Below, in pieces: positions 34,599-47,064 of a DNA stretch of 64,000 bases. Within the stretch, counting starts at the first letter, position 1. Every line of letters starts with the position of its first letter. The notes below the pieces were generated by a model, which saw only the letters and a program-made list of their open reading frames with translations, made no database searches and was not told where the DNA came from. Source of the stretch: Papaver somniferum (lineage: Eukaryota; Streptophyta; Magnoliopsida; Ranunculales; Papaveraceae); contig NC_039363.1 of the NCBI RefSeq assembly GCF_003573695.1, forward strand, positions 127,765,302 through 127,829,301, read 5' to 3'. A program made the translations under genes and the position numbers.

Positions 34599-35324
34599 AA
34601 TGTTGTGCTACCTTCACCTCCAGCGTTCCCCTTTCAGCATTTCCTTCGCCATTTTCCCTTTTCATGCAATATTTGTAACTTCTCTAAAATGATTGCACTG
34701 CTTGCATTCATGAGTAGAGTTTTCGATTTCAATTAAAGGACGTCTTTCCTTAAAAGGTTTTCCCAAACCATCTTAAAGGAGAAATACCAATTAAACCCAA
34801 ACTATCACAGAGTCATTACCCGTCTATTAAAAGCCAGAGAGACCAAACCACCACAAAAAAAAAATCTATTCAAAAATACTGAAGAAGGGAATATGCAAGG
34901 AAGATGATCATCAGGCGGCAGAACAGATATCTTCTTCAAAAATATCCGGCTTCAAATCTCACCTAACGCTCCTCTGGTTTCGGGATGTGTGACAACGATG
35001 CTTCTACAAGGGAGAGCCAAGAAACAGGTAGGTCGAACCATTAGCCATTAATGTTATTTCCCTTGTTTTGAGTTACTATGGGTGATGTCAGCGTTCGGAG
35101 GCATTGGCTACGAAAGCAGCAGGCCGGCTAGTACCTATGGCAAATTCAATCCACATTACTTATATACGGCGTCTATCCGTCTACTAGATGGCCAGGAGGG
35201 TCGAGCGACTTATTTTCGCATAAAGGGTTTTTTAGATCTTTTCAGTATGAAGGTATTATTGAATCATTCAGAGATGTGAAACCATAAGATACGAACAAGG
35301 GAATGTTACTTGGTGAAGCCCTAA
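34599..35324 (+). other. C 3' spacer, first part
   Basis: About 725 bp without a supported gene. Short frames such as 35082-35279 show no family features. Confidence 0.5.
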
Positions 35325-36254
35325 CTACGCCATGAAAACAAGAAAGCGAAAGTAAATCTTTGAAATATCAGAATAGGCTACACGCCGAGAAGAAATAGCA
35401 AAAGTGAAAAAAAAAAATTGGTCGTCAATGGCAGACACCTGGATCAATAACTTTTTCAAGCACTTTCCCGAGCACCCTCTCTGGCAGAAAACGTTCCATC
35501 CAGACGCCGCCTCGACAACAGTAATTTCAGCATCCCATCCAGAAGTCACCTCAGCAGCAGCGACCTCAGCATCCCATCCAGAAACCGATTCGGCAGCAAC
35601 AATTTCCACATCCTGTCCGGCGTTTATTTCAACAGCAGTCCCAGCGTATGTTTCCATGACTTCTCCAATGGCTCCAACATATTTTGCCTACGCCTCCTCG
35701 TCCGCCTCGACGACATCCTCAGCAGTCGCTTCAACGTCCCTGACAGCAGTTTCGGCGTCCACTCCAGAAGCTACTCCAGTTTCGCAAACCGTGTCGACAT
35801 TTTCCTCATGAGCTTTTCTAGCAGCTTCTTGAGGATGTCCCGATTCTTCCTCATCAAAGTCAAGGATTACGATATCATCATGGACAAGGTAATTAAACTA
35901 GCTCTCACCTAAAAGTTTTATGGACTCAGTCTTCGCCGTTTCAACCGAGAGGCGCATCGTCCAGCCCTAACACTGGGTTGTAGAGAAACTTCATTATTCT
36001 GAGATTCCCCGACACGCTGAAATGCTTAATCGTGTCTCCAATTTTCCTCCATATCCATCGAAGCCATGAGTCTGAACACACGTCCGCACTCTGCATAGAT
36101 GGGCGAGAGACATGCCTTGTATAATCTCGTCAGCCTCACGAAAAATAGAAAAAATTCTGTCTAATGCCTCCTCATGAGAAGAAAACTGGGTTTTGTCGAC
36201 TTCAAAATTTCTCTCCGAAGGGTCAGAGGTACGATCGTCACTGGAAGATCCCAT
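35325..36254 (-). pseudogene. Candidate antisense gene of element C (Tat aORF type)
   Basis: On the minus strand a frame starts at ATG 36252-36254 (MGSSSDDRTSDPSERNFEVDKT, then EEALDRIFSIFREADEII) and stops at 35994. From about 35895 a second minus-strand frame runs leftward to 35325 with one TAG near 35690. It is strongly acidic (DDIVILDFDEEES, DVEATAEDVVEADEEA) and has three repeats of SGWDAE or SGWN spaced 13 residues apart. The two parts could be exons joined over 60-100 bp, or pieces broken by frameshift. A TATA box lies upstream on the same strand (36414-36422). Tat elements are known to carry extra ORFs, often antisense, between pol and the 3' LTR. The opposite strand is also open at 35404-35811 but reads as low-complexity Ser/Thr/Ala. 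Function unknown. Confidence 0.5.
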
Positions 36255-36413
36255 TATATGCTACAAAAAAAAAGGTTTCACCATGTCTGCACCGGAAACC
36301 TAAATGATGAAGAAGACAAAATGGGAACTAGGAGAAGACACACAAGATAATACCTGCGAAGAGGGTGGACGCAATTTTGCGATGATCTGTATGGATGAAG
36401 GGTTCAACGTCAC

Positions 36414-36422
36414 CTCTTATAT
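36414..36422 (-). promoter_or_regulatory. TATA box for the antisense gene of C
   Basis: ATATAAGAG on the minus strand, about 160 bp before the ATG at 36254. Between them lies a pyrimidine-rich leader with a possible short intron (GGTATT... to ...TTTAG, about 36295-36355). Confidence 0.4.
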
Positions 36423-37065
36423 TCAGCGGATCGATGAAGCCTGAGAAGGAAAACCCTTTTACCAGTCGTGAATTAAGGCTTCAAACGCGTGATACCAGTT
36501 GGATTAGATATTTGCATATACAAGATAATTAGGGTTTGGCATCCAAGTCAGCATCCGTCCCTATCGTTCTATGACTTAGCCCGCGCCATCCTTCCATCCC
36601 AAGCGCGCGTCCTGAGCAATGCCAACGGCTCCACGTCCTAGCCAGCGCCATCAGTCTGCGTCCCAGCCAACGCTAAACCAACGCCATCGTCTCCGCTCCT
36701 ATCCAGCCAAAGCAGCGACATTCACCTTTCCATGGCCAGCAGCGCCATTGACATAGTCAGCCAAAGCAACACCATCCACCTTTCTGTAGCCTACCAGCGC
36801 CCGTCCCGCGGACCAAGTCGCAGTGCCACCTCTGCCAATCAGTAACCAAAGTTGCAGCGCTGGCGCCAACACCATATGGCCAAGACGAATTTATGCAAAG
36901 CCACCTATGAAAGGATCACAGATTTCTCATGCCTTCCACCAAAGGTTAGTTGAATTTCCTTGGAAATCTCTTCACGTCTTGCTCTTTCGATTTTACTCTC
37001 GTCCGTCACCATCTCATGCTTACCCCGAAACAATGCCACTATTACGTGCTAAGCAGGGGACTTAA
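36423..37065 (+). other. C 3' spacer, last part, with PPT-like end
   Basis: 640 bp. 36560-36860 is GC-richer than its surroundings and repeats the phrase cagcgccat and variants. AAGCAGGGGACTTAA (37051-37065) abuts the 3' LTR and is a weak PPT. Confidence 0.5.
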
Positions 37066-39948
37066 TGTTGATGGTGGTTTTTAGCTTAGGGTTAAAATCG
37101 TAAAACCTTGCATCTAATGTGACGTCACTCTGCAAGGAAACGATGCCGTGAGTGCTAATCTCTCCACCGGCATATTTATTGATCCATTCACTATATTTAC
37201 ATGAAATATTATCCAGACTGGCGAATGTAGCAACCATCCCAAACACTTTGTAAATTTCGGCATCTCGCCAATACAAGACTCACTGAGTACTTTCATGTGC
37301 TATGTTCCCCGGCAGAACCCTTAATATCGGTATGGCATGACGGATTTATGTTCACTCGTAGCGGAGTAGCATGAAACTCCAAGTACCAAAGTTAAGGTCA
37401 TTGCACGAAATGCTCAGACGGAAAGCACACTGCATTCTGTAGATAAAGATTTTTATGGCAGCATACAAAATCCAGCCAATTATTATGATAACTCACAAAA
37501 AACTCATAAACCCGACTAATTTGCAAAATTAGGGTTTCACGCCCCGCGCAGTACACTAGACCCTGTTGGTCGAAAAAACTATGCTGAGCCAAACTAGACG
37601 ATTAAATCCGCCGCAGCACACTGGAAGTGTGGTCACGCCCTAGCTTGCCGGCCCCACTTCCCATCGACCAATCAGGCTGCTTTAAATCTGCCACACTCAC
37701 ACAGAAGTGTAGTCACACCCATGCTTGGCCGACCCTCTTACATTAACCAATCAGGTTGCTTCAAACTCGCCACAACATTAAAAAGGAGGAAACCGCGCCA
37801 GATGGTCACAAAGCCAATTGGATTCCCAAAACCCGCGCCAAACACGCATGCCAGACGCACATGCCAGTCGGCATTCCAAACACGCCAAACGCGCATGCCA
37901 GACGCACATACCAATCGGCATGCCAAACATACCAAGCAACATGCCAAACTTGCCAAACGCGTATGCCAGGCGCACGTCCCAATCGGCATGACAAACATGC
38001 CAAGCAACATGCCAAACTTGCCAAACGCGCATGCCAGGCGCACATGCCGAGCAGCATACCAAACCCGCCAAACGTGCGTGCCAGGCGCACATGCAAATCG
38101 GCATGCCAAACATGCCAAGCAGCATGCCAAACTAGCCAAACGCGCATGTCAGGCGCACACAAGGTAGTTAATATCGTGTATCGGTATCATATCGGTCGGG
38201 TCCTATACACCTATAGGCAATATGTTATTAGGATTTTTTTTTAATATTTATTATTTATCAAACAAAAAAATATATTGATTTAACCGTAATAGAAAATAAT
38301 TATTGTAGTAAACATACTTCAACCTTGATAAATAAGAGGTGGTTGATTAGAGCCTTATACTATCAAAAACGAAACCAAGCATTGAATGTCTGTTAGCCCA
38401 TCGACATCACATTTACGGTAATTACATCCACCATAATCATATATGAAGCTAGCAAAATTAGTGGAGTTACTTTCTTGAACTAAAAGTTCAAGAAATCATA
38501 AGCAAAAAACAAAATACATTAGTGATATATCAGTGCACAAGTGAAACCTATATTATCAATGTACAAGTGAAACCGATATATCGGTCCGTATAGGACGATA
38601 CACGCGTTTTTATCGTTTCTTCTTCGTATTGCCGATATTTTCAGTATCGTAAAGGCTTTTTCCGATATCCTATAAAAACCTTTAATATCGTCCTGTACAA
38701 CCGATATTGACTACCTTGGGTTCACATGCCAATCGGCACGCCAAACATGCCAAACTCGACAAACGCGCATGCCAGGCGCACATGCCAATCGGCATGCCAA
38801 ACTTTCCAAAAACGCGCATGCCAGGCGCACATGCCAAACAGAATGCCATATACGCTAATTAGGGTTTCGGCATGCTAAACCCTAATTTAGACAAAGTTTC
38901 CAGGCGCCGACAGAAGGTAGCCATAATCAACGGCTATCCTTCCTCATGAGATGCAATCTCAGCCATCCAAGTTCTCCACCGAGCTGACAGACTTGTGGCA
39001 ACTTTCAGGCGACCAGCCGCCTAAAATTAATGGCCATGGATACGCCAAGCACCACTTGTACCACCATGCCACTGGCATGCACGAACCATGCTAGCCATGC
39101 CGCGTTGCTACTGGCGTGCACCAAAAATTCCACTGCGCCATCTTCAGGCGCCAAGACAAGGTAGCCACAATCAACGACTACTCTTATTTCATAAGATGCG
39201 ATATCAGCCATCGAAGTTCGCCACCAAGCCGGCGAGCTTGTGGCAAGTTTTAAGCGACCAGCCAAAACGAGCCTAACAACATCACATGCTATTTACCTGC
39301 GGCAAGCCTCTCACTTTCAACTTGCCACAAGTCTGGGGGATACTCATCAGGGTATTGGTCTGGCGGTTTACATCGTGCGGCGTGCAATACCCCCGTTACA
39401 AGAAAGTGTCATAAAGCGGGGCGGTTAGTAATGGCAAGAAGTAATGGTAAAACGTATCCTTCATTGCGGAAACATCAATTCCAGGCGTTATCCGTTACTC
39501 CCTTCTTCCACTACTCAATTGTTTCCACTTCCTATGAGACCAGGGTACGTTTTGTTGCGACTTGTATAAATAGATCTCACATATTTCCACCAAACGACAG
39601 GTTTTGGTCAGGAGAACAATACAACATTCAGAAATCACCTGATAGATTTTTCATTCAGCTAGGCAGTCCAATTTTCTGATACAAGTTACAAAACACCCAC
39701 ACTTCCAGAACGATGATTCTGGTCTCAACACTTTCTTCGCTTCCCTCCCTAAGACCAAACCTTCTCCTTCACTTTGTGACCGAAGCAAGTCTGGAACGGC
39801 CATTTCTCGGTTTAGGCCAGATTTGTACAGATTGATCTCTCGAATCAAAAGTACTCCCGTGGAGTACATTGATTAGGGTTTAGACTCGTTTCTCATTCAC
39901 ACACATGAATTTACCAAAATCAGCAGAGACCGTTTTCACCCACAAACA
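37066..39948 (+). repeat. C 3' LTR (with MITE-like insert)
   Basis: 2883 bp; without the insert 38160-38718 and its duplication about 2316 bp, close to the 2337 bp of the 5' LTR. Same tips and internal order. Carries the CATGCC array at about 37845-38159 and 38727-38840. Confidence 0.9.
38152..38726. mobile_element. MITE-like element, possibly hAT type, in the CATGCC array
   Basis: The insert 38160-38718 (559 bp) has terminal inverted repeats CAAGGTAGTTAATATCG and, reversed at the right end, CAAGGTAGTCAATATCGG. It is AT-rich, has no ORF, and splits the CATGCC array that is continuous in the 5' LTR. The flanking 8-mers GGCGCACA (38152-38159) and GGTTCACA (38719-38726) match at 6 of 8 bases, which fits a worn 8-bp TSD of the hAT type. 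Inside are two near copies of a 22-bp phrase with GTGAAACC (about 38530-38576). Confidence 0.7.
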
Positions 39949-39953
39949 ATTGG
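39949..39953. repeat. Right TSD of element C (attgg)
   Basis: Exact copy of 26175-26179. Confidence 0.88.
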
Positions 39954-40371
39954 TTATCAAAAATGGTGTATGGAACCCTCATGCTTAACTCTTATAGGTT
40001 GCAAGTCTTGAGAGATTTGTAAGATCCTTTCGGTTTTTCTTTTATTTGCCCGTACCTTTGTCATTTTGTGACAAAAAGGGGAAGAAATATCTGGAGTAAA
40101 CAAGTGATATTGATTTATATTGATTTGGTATCACTAAGGGAAAGGAAATTGGTGCTTAAACGTTTTATCTAGCGAAAGAGTAAAACATAGACTAAGGTGG
40201 AGTAGCATACCATATTTATAAAGGTATAACAAAGACGTGCGGATTGAAAATCTACCTATCTTACCTTTAGGGGGAGTATTAGCTTTGTTATTATAATGTC
40301 AACAATGACATTTATGGATTGAATGTATACAGGTTATTGTGTTGTTGAATATAGGAATCAAGCGTATGTGT
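39954..40371 (+). other. B 3' noncoding interior, right part
   Basis: 418 bp, continuation of B after element C. Purine tracts AAAAAGGGGAAGAA (about 40073-40086) and TAGGGGGAGT (about 40267-40276) resemble the repeated PPTs of the A elements. Cut at 40371 by A3. Confidence 0.6.
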
Positions 40372-42725
40372 TGTTAGAGCACTGCTCGGTCGAACTCGCA
40401 TGCGTTTCTATCTTAAGCATGTTTGTCAATGTTAGTGATCAAAACTATAAGTCTTGATTTCTAATCTACCATAGCTAAGTCTCGGACTAGGATAGAAAGT
40501 ATAGTTGAGCTCAAGAACTCCATGGCGATCATCATATAAGACGAAGAACTACTCAAGGAACTGGTGGAACTTCATCGACTAAAAGGTATGTGGAGACTTG
40601 AACTTATCTATTACTCAAAAGTCTACCTACTCTATCTCCTATCTTGAGACAAAAGTCGTTTTGCTATATAGACTTTGATAATACACATTTTATATTTCGA
40701 GCCGAGTTTATCTCGCTTATCTATTTCTCGAAATATGTGTTGGTAAGCTTTCGATTTGGACAAGTTCATCTTTACTAGTGACGAAAGTCATCTCATGTTT
40801 CAATTACTTGAAAATTTCTTTGACGAAAAATGGTTTGTGAACAACAACTATATAACGTCCTCTAAGAATGTTTCAATGGTTGAGATGAGAGTTTAGAAAA
40901 TATAACCATGGTTGGATATAAACATTATGTGATAACTCATACGTGTGTAAATTCTTATTCCTTGAACCAAAGTATGCGTACTTTGCTGCTCAGGAAAACC
41001 GAAACTAAAGTTCGCGTACCAGTACGCGCACCATCGGAAGTTCACGTCGCGTGAAAAATCTGCTGGAGTTTGTGAACTGAAAACAAACTTATTTCAGGTA
41101 CTTAAGTCCGCGTACCAGTCCGCGTACTTAGGTTGGTTATTTTCTAAAAACGATTATTCGTGAACTTAAACTAATATAAACTAAGGAATGCATATTTGCA
41201 AACCGTGGCTATAAAGTTCATGAATCGATTCGAGTGAATCAAATCGTTTTTGCTTCGACTGTCTCTTGTATACTTCTTTAAGATCTAAGAAATTGAACAA
41301 CTCTCTAACTAGTTCATTTGAGTCATTTGAACTAGTTATGGTGAAGAAGAATATGGTTGATATGAAAGTGATCATATGGCTAACCAATTGGTTAACTATT
41401 GTTGAACCAACAAATGTACATGTTTGGGTACGGTTACACAAACCTAAAATCGTGCATTTCATTTGTGTGTAACAAGCTAAGTTTTCGATCTAACGGTTGA
41501 AAGATATTAGCTTGAATCTAATCAGGTTTTCATCTAACGGTAAATATTGAATAATTTGTTACTAAGCTAACATTGATTGCAAACCCTGATTTGAAAGACT
41601 ATATAAGGAAGAACTCTAGCAACTTGGAAACCTAATCCCCACACCTCCTGTGTGATACTAGTTATATTAACTAGAGTCGATTCTCCTTTAACTTTAGGTT
41701 TCTTCGAGACCCTGTAGGTTAACGACTTGAATACTTCATTGAGATTGTGAATCCAGACCGATACTACTTTCTTGTAGTTGTGTGATATGATCTTGCTTAT
41801 TATATCGTATTGAGTACAATCGTGTTGGCTTGAGATTGATATATCCGATAGGAAAGATATAAAAGTAATCACAAACATCTTCGTCTCATCTTTTGTGATT
41901 CCACAATATCTTCTTTCGCCGCGTCGATTAAGATTATTATGAGGTGATTGATAATACTGAGCTGTTCTTCGGGAATATAAGTCTGGTTTATCAATTGGTT
42001 CACGTTCACCTTGATTTATCAAAAGACGGAACAAAAATCGTAGGTATTTCTGTGGGAGACAGATTTATCTATCACCATTTCTGTGTAATACATATTTGTT
42101 TATTAAAGTCTTCAACTTTGGGTCGGAGCAACTCTTAGTTGTGGGTGAGATCAGCTAAGGGAATCAAGTGCATCGTATCATGTTGGGATCAGAGACGTAG
42201 GAGCATAACTGTAGCTTGGATCAGTGTGAGATTGATTGGGTTCAACTACATTCCAGACCGAAGTTAGTGTGTAGTAGGCTAGTGTCTGTAGCGGCTTAAT
42301 ACAGTGTGTGTTCAATCTGGACTAGGTCCCCGGGTTTTTTCTGCATTTGCGGTTTCCTCGTTAACAAAACTTCTGGTGTCTATGTTATTTTTTTTCCGCA
42401 TTATATTTTGTTATATAATTGAAATATCACTGGTTGTGCGTTTAAATCAATCAATTGGGAAATTTTACTTTTGGTTGTTGAATGAAATTGATTGATCCTT
42501 GAACATTGGTCTTTGGTACCGTTCAAGTGATTTCTCTTGTATTCAATTAGACTCGCAGATTTATATTTGCTTGAGTATGAATTGAATCAAGAAAGAGAGA
42601 TATAACTCTTTGATATACTTTATTAAGATTGAGTCTAGTTGATTCTCTTGAAAGTATAGTGGAGTTATTCCATACAGATTTCTAATCAAAATATTTGGTG
42701 TAGTTGTTATACCCCCTCTTTTTCA
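40372..42725 (+). repeat. A3 5' LTR
   Basis: 2354 bp from TGTTAGAGCACTGC to TTTTTCA. Palindromes are of the GTACGCG / GTCCGCGTAC kind (about 41011-41033 and 41105-41132). TATA box TATATAAG at 41600-41607, conserved block at about 42328-42370. The A5 LTR at 63042 is the closest relative in the window. Confidence 0.9.
41307..41337. promoter_or_regulatory. Palindrome centred on TGAGTCA in the A3 U3
   Basis: Arms AACTAGTTCA and TGAACTAGTT enclose 11 bp with the core TGAGTCA, a bZIP (GCN4-like) recognition sequence. Related versions stand at the same place in the A1 (about 7376-7408, 20855-20890), A2 (about 8627-8660) and A5 (63938-63968) LTRs, and reversed in A0 (about 1336-1375). In A4 the core is changed to TGAAATCA. 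Confidence 0.45.
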
Positions 42726-42727
42726 AT

Positions 42728-42739
42728 TGGTATCAGTGC
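42728..42739 (+). other. A3 primer-binding site, one mismatch
   Basis: TGGTATCAGTGC, differing from TGGTATCAGAGC at one base. Confidence 0.85.
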
Positions 42740-42790
42740 AGGCAAACACGTTTAAAGACCTTATCAGTCTGTGTTTGTAGCGATCTGATT

Positions 42791-44275
42791 ATGGACGAGT
42801 CTATCTCTGATAGCGTACATGTTCATAAATTACCAGATGATTTTCAAAGCTTGGATTCAACGAAGAGGACTGTCACATCTAGGTCAGTATCTAAACATTC
42901 TCTTAATGTAAAACCTGTTGAAGTCTGGGAATCATGCCTAGAAGGACAGCTGGATGAACATTCTGATGAAGTTGATTCAGATATTGATAGAGATGTTGAT
43001 GAGAAAGTCTCTGAGTATGTGAAGGTTTTGAATTCGTTAGAAAAGAAGAAGATGACAACTTCTCATGTCACTCCTCTTCTGACTCCTCTCTGTCGAGAAA
43101 ACAAGAAATTGGGAAGATGTTACGCAGGTGTTTATGTTTCAAATCGTTCTAATGAATCGATCCTCAAGGATTCTGAGGAAAACCTACATATGAAGTCACT
43201 TGAATGTGATAATCTCTATCAAAAGTATTGTTTTTTTGAAGAGAAACTTGCAGTTGCTGAATCAAGGATTACTCCTAGCAAACAAGTTTTGACGACAGAG
43301 AAAGCGCTTATCTCGCTCGATAAAAACGCATTGAGGCTGATTTAACTGCTGCTCTTGATAAAATCAAGATGTTGGAAGATGACTTGAAAATGTTCAATAC
43401 TAGTTCAAGAAAATTAACCACTATGCTAGGAGCAAGTAAAAATCATCGTGATACATGAATATTGGGCTATAAGGGAATAGATGCTCCAAGTACTAGCAAA
43501 GAGGTAAAATTTGTCAAGGCTAGTGATGCTTCTCAACAAAAGGTTTCCACTGATGGAAAAAGTGAAATACCTTCACCAGCAGTTAAGGTTCGAAAGACCA
43601 AAGTATATCAACCTCCAAAGTCAGCACACACGGATAGAACATTCCTTATGTTTGTCACTATTGCGGTAATAAAGGTCACCTGGAAAGGAGATGTCGTTTC
43701 CGTATAAGGAATGAGAAACTTCATGATGTTCTTGTTTGGCATTACAAGAAGTTGTGAAACCTAGATCATATGTTAAAACTAATCCCCTTAATGCTACAAG
43801 TTGTAACTGTCCAACCTTTAGGAAAAGGAATCAATGTTGTGATAAATCTAGATTTTCCTATAAACGTCATACGAATCCTTTTCACAATCGTAATGGTTAT
43901 CAAAAGGATAACTTCGTAGATACTAAGACAAGATCCTATGCTCCCAATTTGAGAAAGACTAACTTGTAAAAGAGTAGTCAATCCAATTCTATTCCGAGAA
44001 GTCTTGAAGAGAGTAATGGGAACAAGGTTCCGGTTGTTCCTAAACGCACTCAGAAGTGGGTATCAAAGTAAGCCAATGATGCTTTGAGTGTGAAAAGGAA
44101 TGATCTTTCAAAAAATTCCATGACTATGGATAAGGAAGTATCCATGATGTTGGAACTTAACAATATTTTTGGAAAAATGGAATTGGATGTGAAAGGTTAT
44201 AAAAGCGATCTCTTTCATGATAATTTAACGGTCACTTGTGGTGAGCAAGACATTGTTCACCCCAATGCAACTTGA
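42791..44275 (+). pseudogene. A3 gag-like gene, broken
   Basis: Begins at ATG 42791 (MDESISDSVHVHKLPDD) without a UBN2-type capsid part. Acidic region with DSDIDRDVDE, then TPLCRENKKLGRCYAG and a coiled-coil part to 43345, where a frameshift ends the frame. The next frame carries GYKGIDAPSTSKEVKFV (43462 on). A CCHC knuckle CHYCGNKGHLERRC (43653-43694) is in a third frame. After more shifts the tail has QKWVSK, a stop near 44068, and SVKRNDLSKNSM ... EQDIVHPNAT to TGA 44273-44275. The order matches A4 and B. Probably a Gag-derived RNA-binding protein in intact relatives. Confidence 0.78.
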
Positions 44276-44594
44276 TTTTGTTGTAAGTGCATCCTCACCA
44301 AGGAATGCCCTGCTATGTATACGTTGAGGGAAGCACGAGAAATGGGACACACAGATTATGTTCGGTAAGGCTGTAGAATTCGAATGGATTCTTCTAAAAA
44401 GGTATGTCTATAAACCTGAGTAAGATTTACGTTTTTATTTGCTTAGAGTACTTATAATGATCTATGTACCTTGCTTATTGTTTATTTCTACCTAACTTGA
44501 TCTCTGTTTAAGGTTCTTAAAAGTTTAGGTTTGAAAATAGTAGTTCGGGATGTTTGGATTTCATGGTACACCTACCTGGTATGCATAACATCAT
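44276..44594 (+). other. A3 3' noncoding region, left of A4
   Basis: 319 bp, no gene. Aligns with 49000-49321 of A4 (reversed). Confidence 0.7.
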
Positions 44595-47052
44595 TTAAAA
44601 AGCGAGGGTCTAACAATACCACCCAATATTTCGCTTAGCAATCCGTATGGACTAACTCCAATATAATCTTCTAGAGAATCAACTAGATAGTCAGACTCAA
44701 TCTAGATTAAAGTATATCGAGGAGTTAATATCTCTCTCTTGTTTTGATTTACTCGAGCTAACAGAAATCAGCGAGTCCTTAATCAAACACAAGGAATAAC
44801 TTGGACGGTACCAAAGACCAATATCCAAGGATCAATCAATGACAATCAACAACCAAAAGTTGGATTACTCTAATTGATGATCTAACGCACAACCTGTATT
44901 ATTTCAATTATAAAGATAAAACAATATAATGCGGAAATTGAAATAACACAGACACCAGAAATTTTGTTAAAGAGGAAACCGCAAATGCAGAAAAACCCCG
45001 GGACCTAGTCCACATTGAACACACACTGTATTAAGCCGCTACAGACACTAGCCTACTCCAAGCTAACTTCGGACTATACTATAGTTGAACCCCAATCAGT
45101 CTCCCGCTGATCCATGGTAATGTTGTACTCCCTACGCCTCTGATCCCAGCATGATACTACGCACTTGATTCCCTTAGCTGATCTCACCTACAACTAAGAG
45201 TTTCTAAGACCCAAAATCGCAGGCTTTGACAATAAACAAATTTGTCTCACACAGACAAGTCTATCAAAGGATCAATCTGTCTCCCACAGATAAACCCTAA
45301 AGGGTTTGTTCCGTATTTTCATAATAATCAAGGTGAACAGGAACTAATTGATAATCCGGTTTTATATTCCCGAAGAACAGCCTAGAGTTATCAATCACCT
45401 CACAACAATCTTAATCGTATGGTAATGAAACAAGATATTGCGGAATCACCAACAATGAGATGCAAATGTTTGTGATTACTTTTTATATCTTGCATATCGG
45501 AGATATCAATCTCAAGCCAATCAATATGATTATACTCGTACGATAGAAGATGCAAGATCAGATCACACAAGTACGATAAAAGTAGTATCGGTCTGGCTTC
45601 ACAATCCCAATGAAGTCTTTAAGTCGTTAACCTGGTTTTAGAAGAAGAAAACCAAAGGTTAAAGGAGAACCGACTCTAGCATGCAAACTAGTATCACACG
45701 TAAGGCGTGGGATTAGTTTTGCACAATACTAGATGTCTCCTTTATATATTCTTTCAAATCAGGGTTTGCAATCAATGTTAGCTTAGTAACAAAGCATTCA
45801 ATATTCACCTTAGATGAAAACCTGATTTAGATTCAAGATAATATTTCTCAAACGTTAAATCGAAAAATTAGCTTGTTACACACACTTAATAAAGCACGCT
45901 TCTAGGTTTGTTAACCGTACCCAAACATATGCACTTGTTGGTTCAACAATAGTTAACCAAATGGTTAGCCATATGAGCATTTCATATCAACCACGTTCTT
46001 CTTCACCATAACTAGTTCAAATGATTTCAAATGAACTAGTTAAGAGTTGTTCAATTGCAAGGAAAACTCACGTACTACACAAGACACAATTGAAGCAAAG
46101 ATGATTTGATTCACTTGAATCGGTTCATGAAATTTTATAGCCACGGTTTGGAAAATGCATTCCATAGTATTTTTAAGTTTAAGTTCAGAAATCATCTTCA
46201 GATATATAACATTCTCAAGTTCGCAAACTAGGTTCGCGGACTTAAGTTACCGGGCATAGTTTACAAACTCCAGCAGAAATTCTCGGGTATGAGAACTTCG
46301 TCGGTTCGCGGACTGGGTTCGCAGACTTATCTTCACGCAAGTAGTTTTTCAACTCCAGCAGAAATTCTAGGGATTGATAACTTCGGCAGTTCGCGGACTT
46401 GGCTCACGCCGTTCTTCCGGTTCTCTTGATTAACAAAGTTCGCAAACTTTGGTTCAAAGAATAGGACTTATACATAAGTGTGTTTCCATAACAATGCTTA
46501 TTTCCACCATTGATTATGTAATCTAAACTCTTATTTCAATCATTGAAACATTCTTAGAGGACGTTATATAGTTGTTAAACCATTTCTCATCAAAGCAATT
46601 TTCAAGATGATTGAAACATATCATGAGTTTCGTCACATGGTAAAGATAAACTTGATCGAAGAGAAAAGCTTACCAACACATATTTCTAGATATAAATAGG
46701 CGAGGTATACTCGGCTCGAAATACAAAATGTGTATAATCCAAGTCTATATATATATAGCATACGGCTTCTTGTCTCAAAGAGTAGGAGATAGAGTAGATA
46801 GACTTTCGAGTGATAGATAAGTTCAAGTCTTCACATACCTTTTTATCGAGAAGTTGCACCGGTTTCTTGAGTAGTTCTTCTTCTTGTATGATGAATCGCC
46901 ATGAATTCCTTGATCTCAACTACACTTTCTATCCTAGTCCGAGACTTAGCTATAATAGAATAGAAATCAATACTTATAGTTTTGATCACTAACATTGACA
47001 AACATGCTAGATATAGCAAAGAATGCGAGTTCGACCGGGCAATGCTCTAACA
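44595..47052 (-). repeat. A4 3' LTR
   Basis: 2458 bp; minus-strand start TGTTAGAGCATTGC at 47052. Palindromes are of the GTTCGCGGAC / GTCCGCGAAC type (about 46219-46250, 46304-46330, 46388-46405), and a TATA box lies at 45741-45750 reversed. The U5 tip is worn (TTTTTAA for TTTTTCA). Confidence 0.88.
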
Positions 47053-47064
47053 ATCTCCCCCTTT
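47053..47064 (-). other. A4 polypurine tract
   Basis: AAAGGGGGAGAT on the minus strand against the LTR start. Confidence 0.9.

Larger units (their letters stand above)
26180..39948 (+). mobile_element. Element C, Ty3/gypsy Tat-like, lacking RT, RNase H and most of integrase
   Basis: Bounded by LTRs TGTTGATGG...CACAAACA and a perfect 5-bp TSD. The interior has a PBS-like site, a broken gag, a degenerate aspartic protease, the tail of an integrase, then a long 3' spacer with a candidate antisense gene. That order and the antisense gene before the 3' LTR fit the Tat lineage (Ogre, Retand and relatives). No reverse transcriptase or RNase H is present, so the copy or its whole family is non-autonomous. 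A solo LTR interrupts gag and a MITE-like insert interrupts the 3' LTR. Confidence 0.82.

Noticed and set aside
35404..35811. Plus-strand Ser/Thr/Ala-rich frame in element C
   Set aside because: It overlaps the acidic minus-strand frame, is low complexity, and the promoter signal is on the minus strand. Not excluded, but less likely.
42704..42790. Upstream extension of the A3 gag-like frame
   Set aside because: These codons cover the LTR end and the PBS; the ATG at 42791 matches the A4 start.
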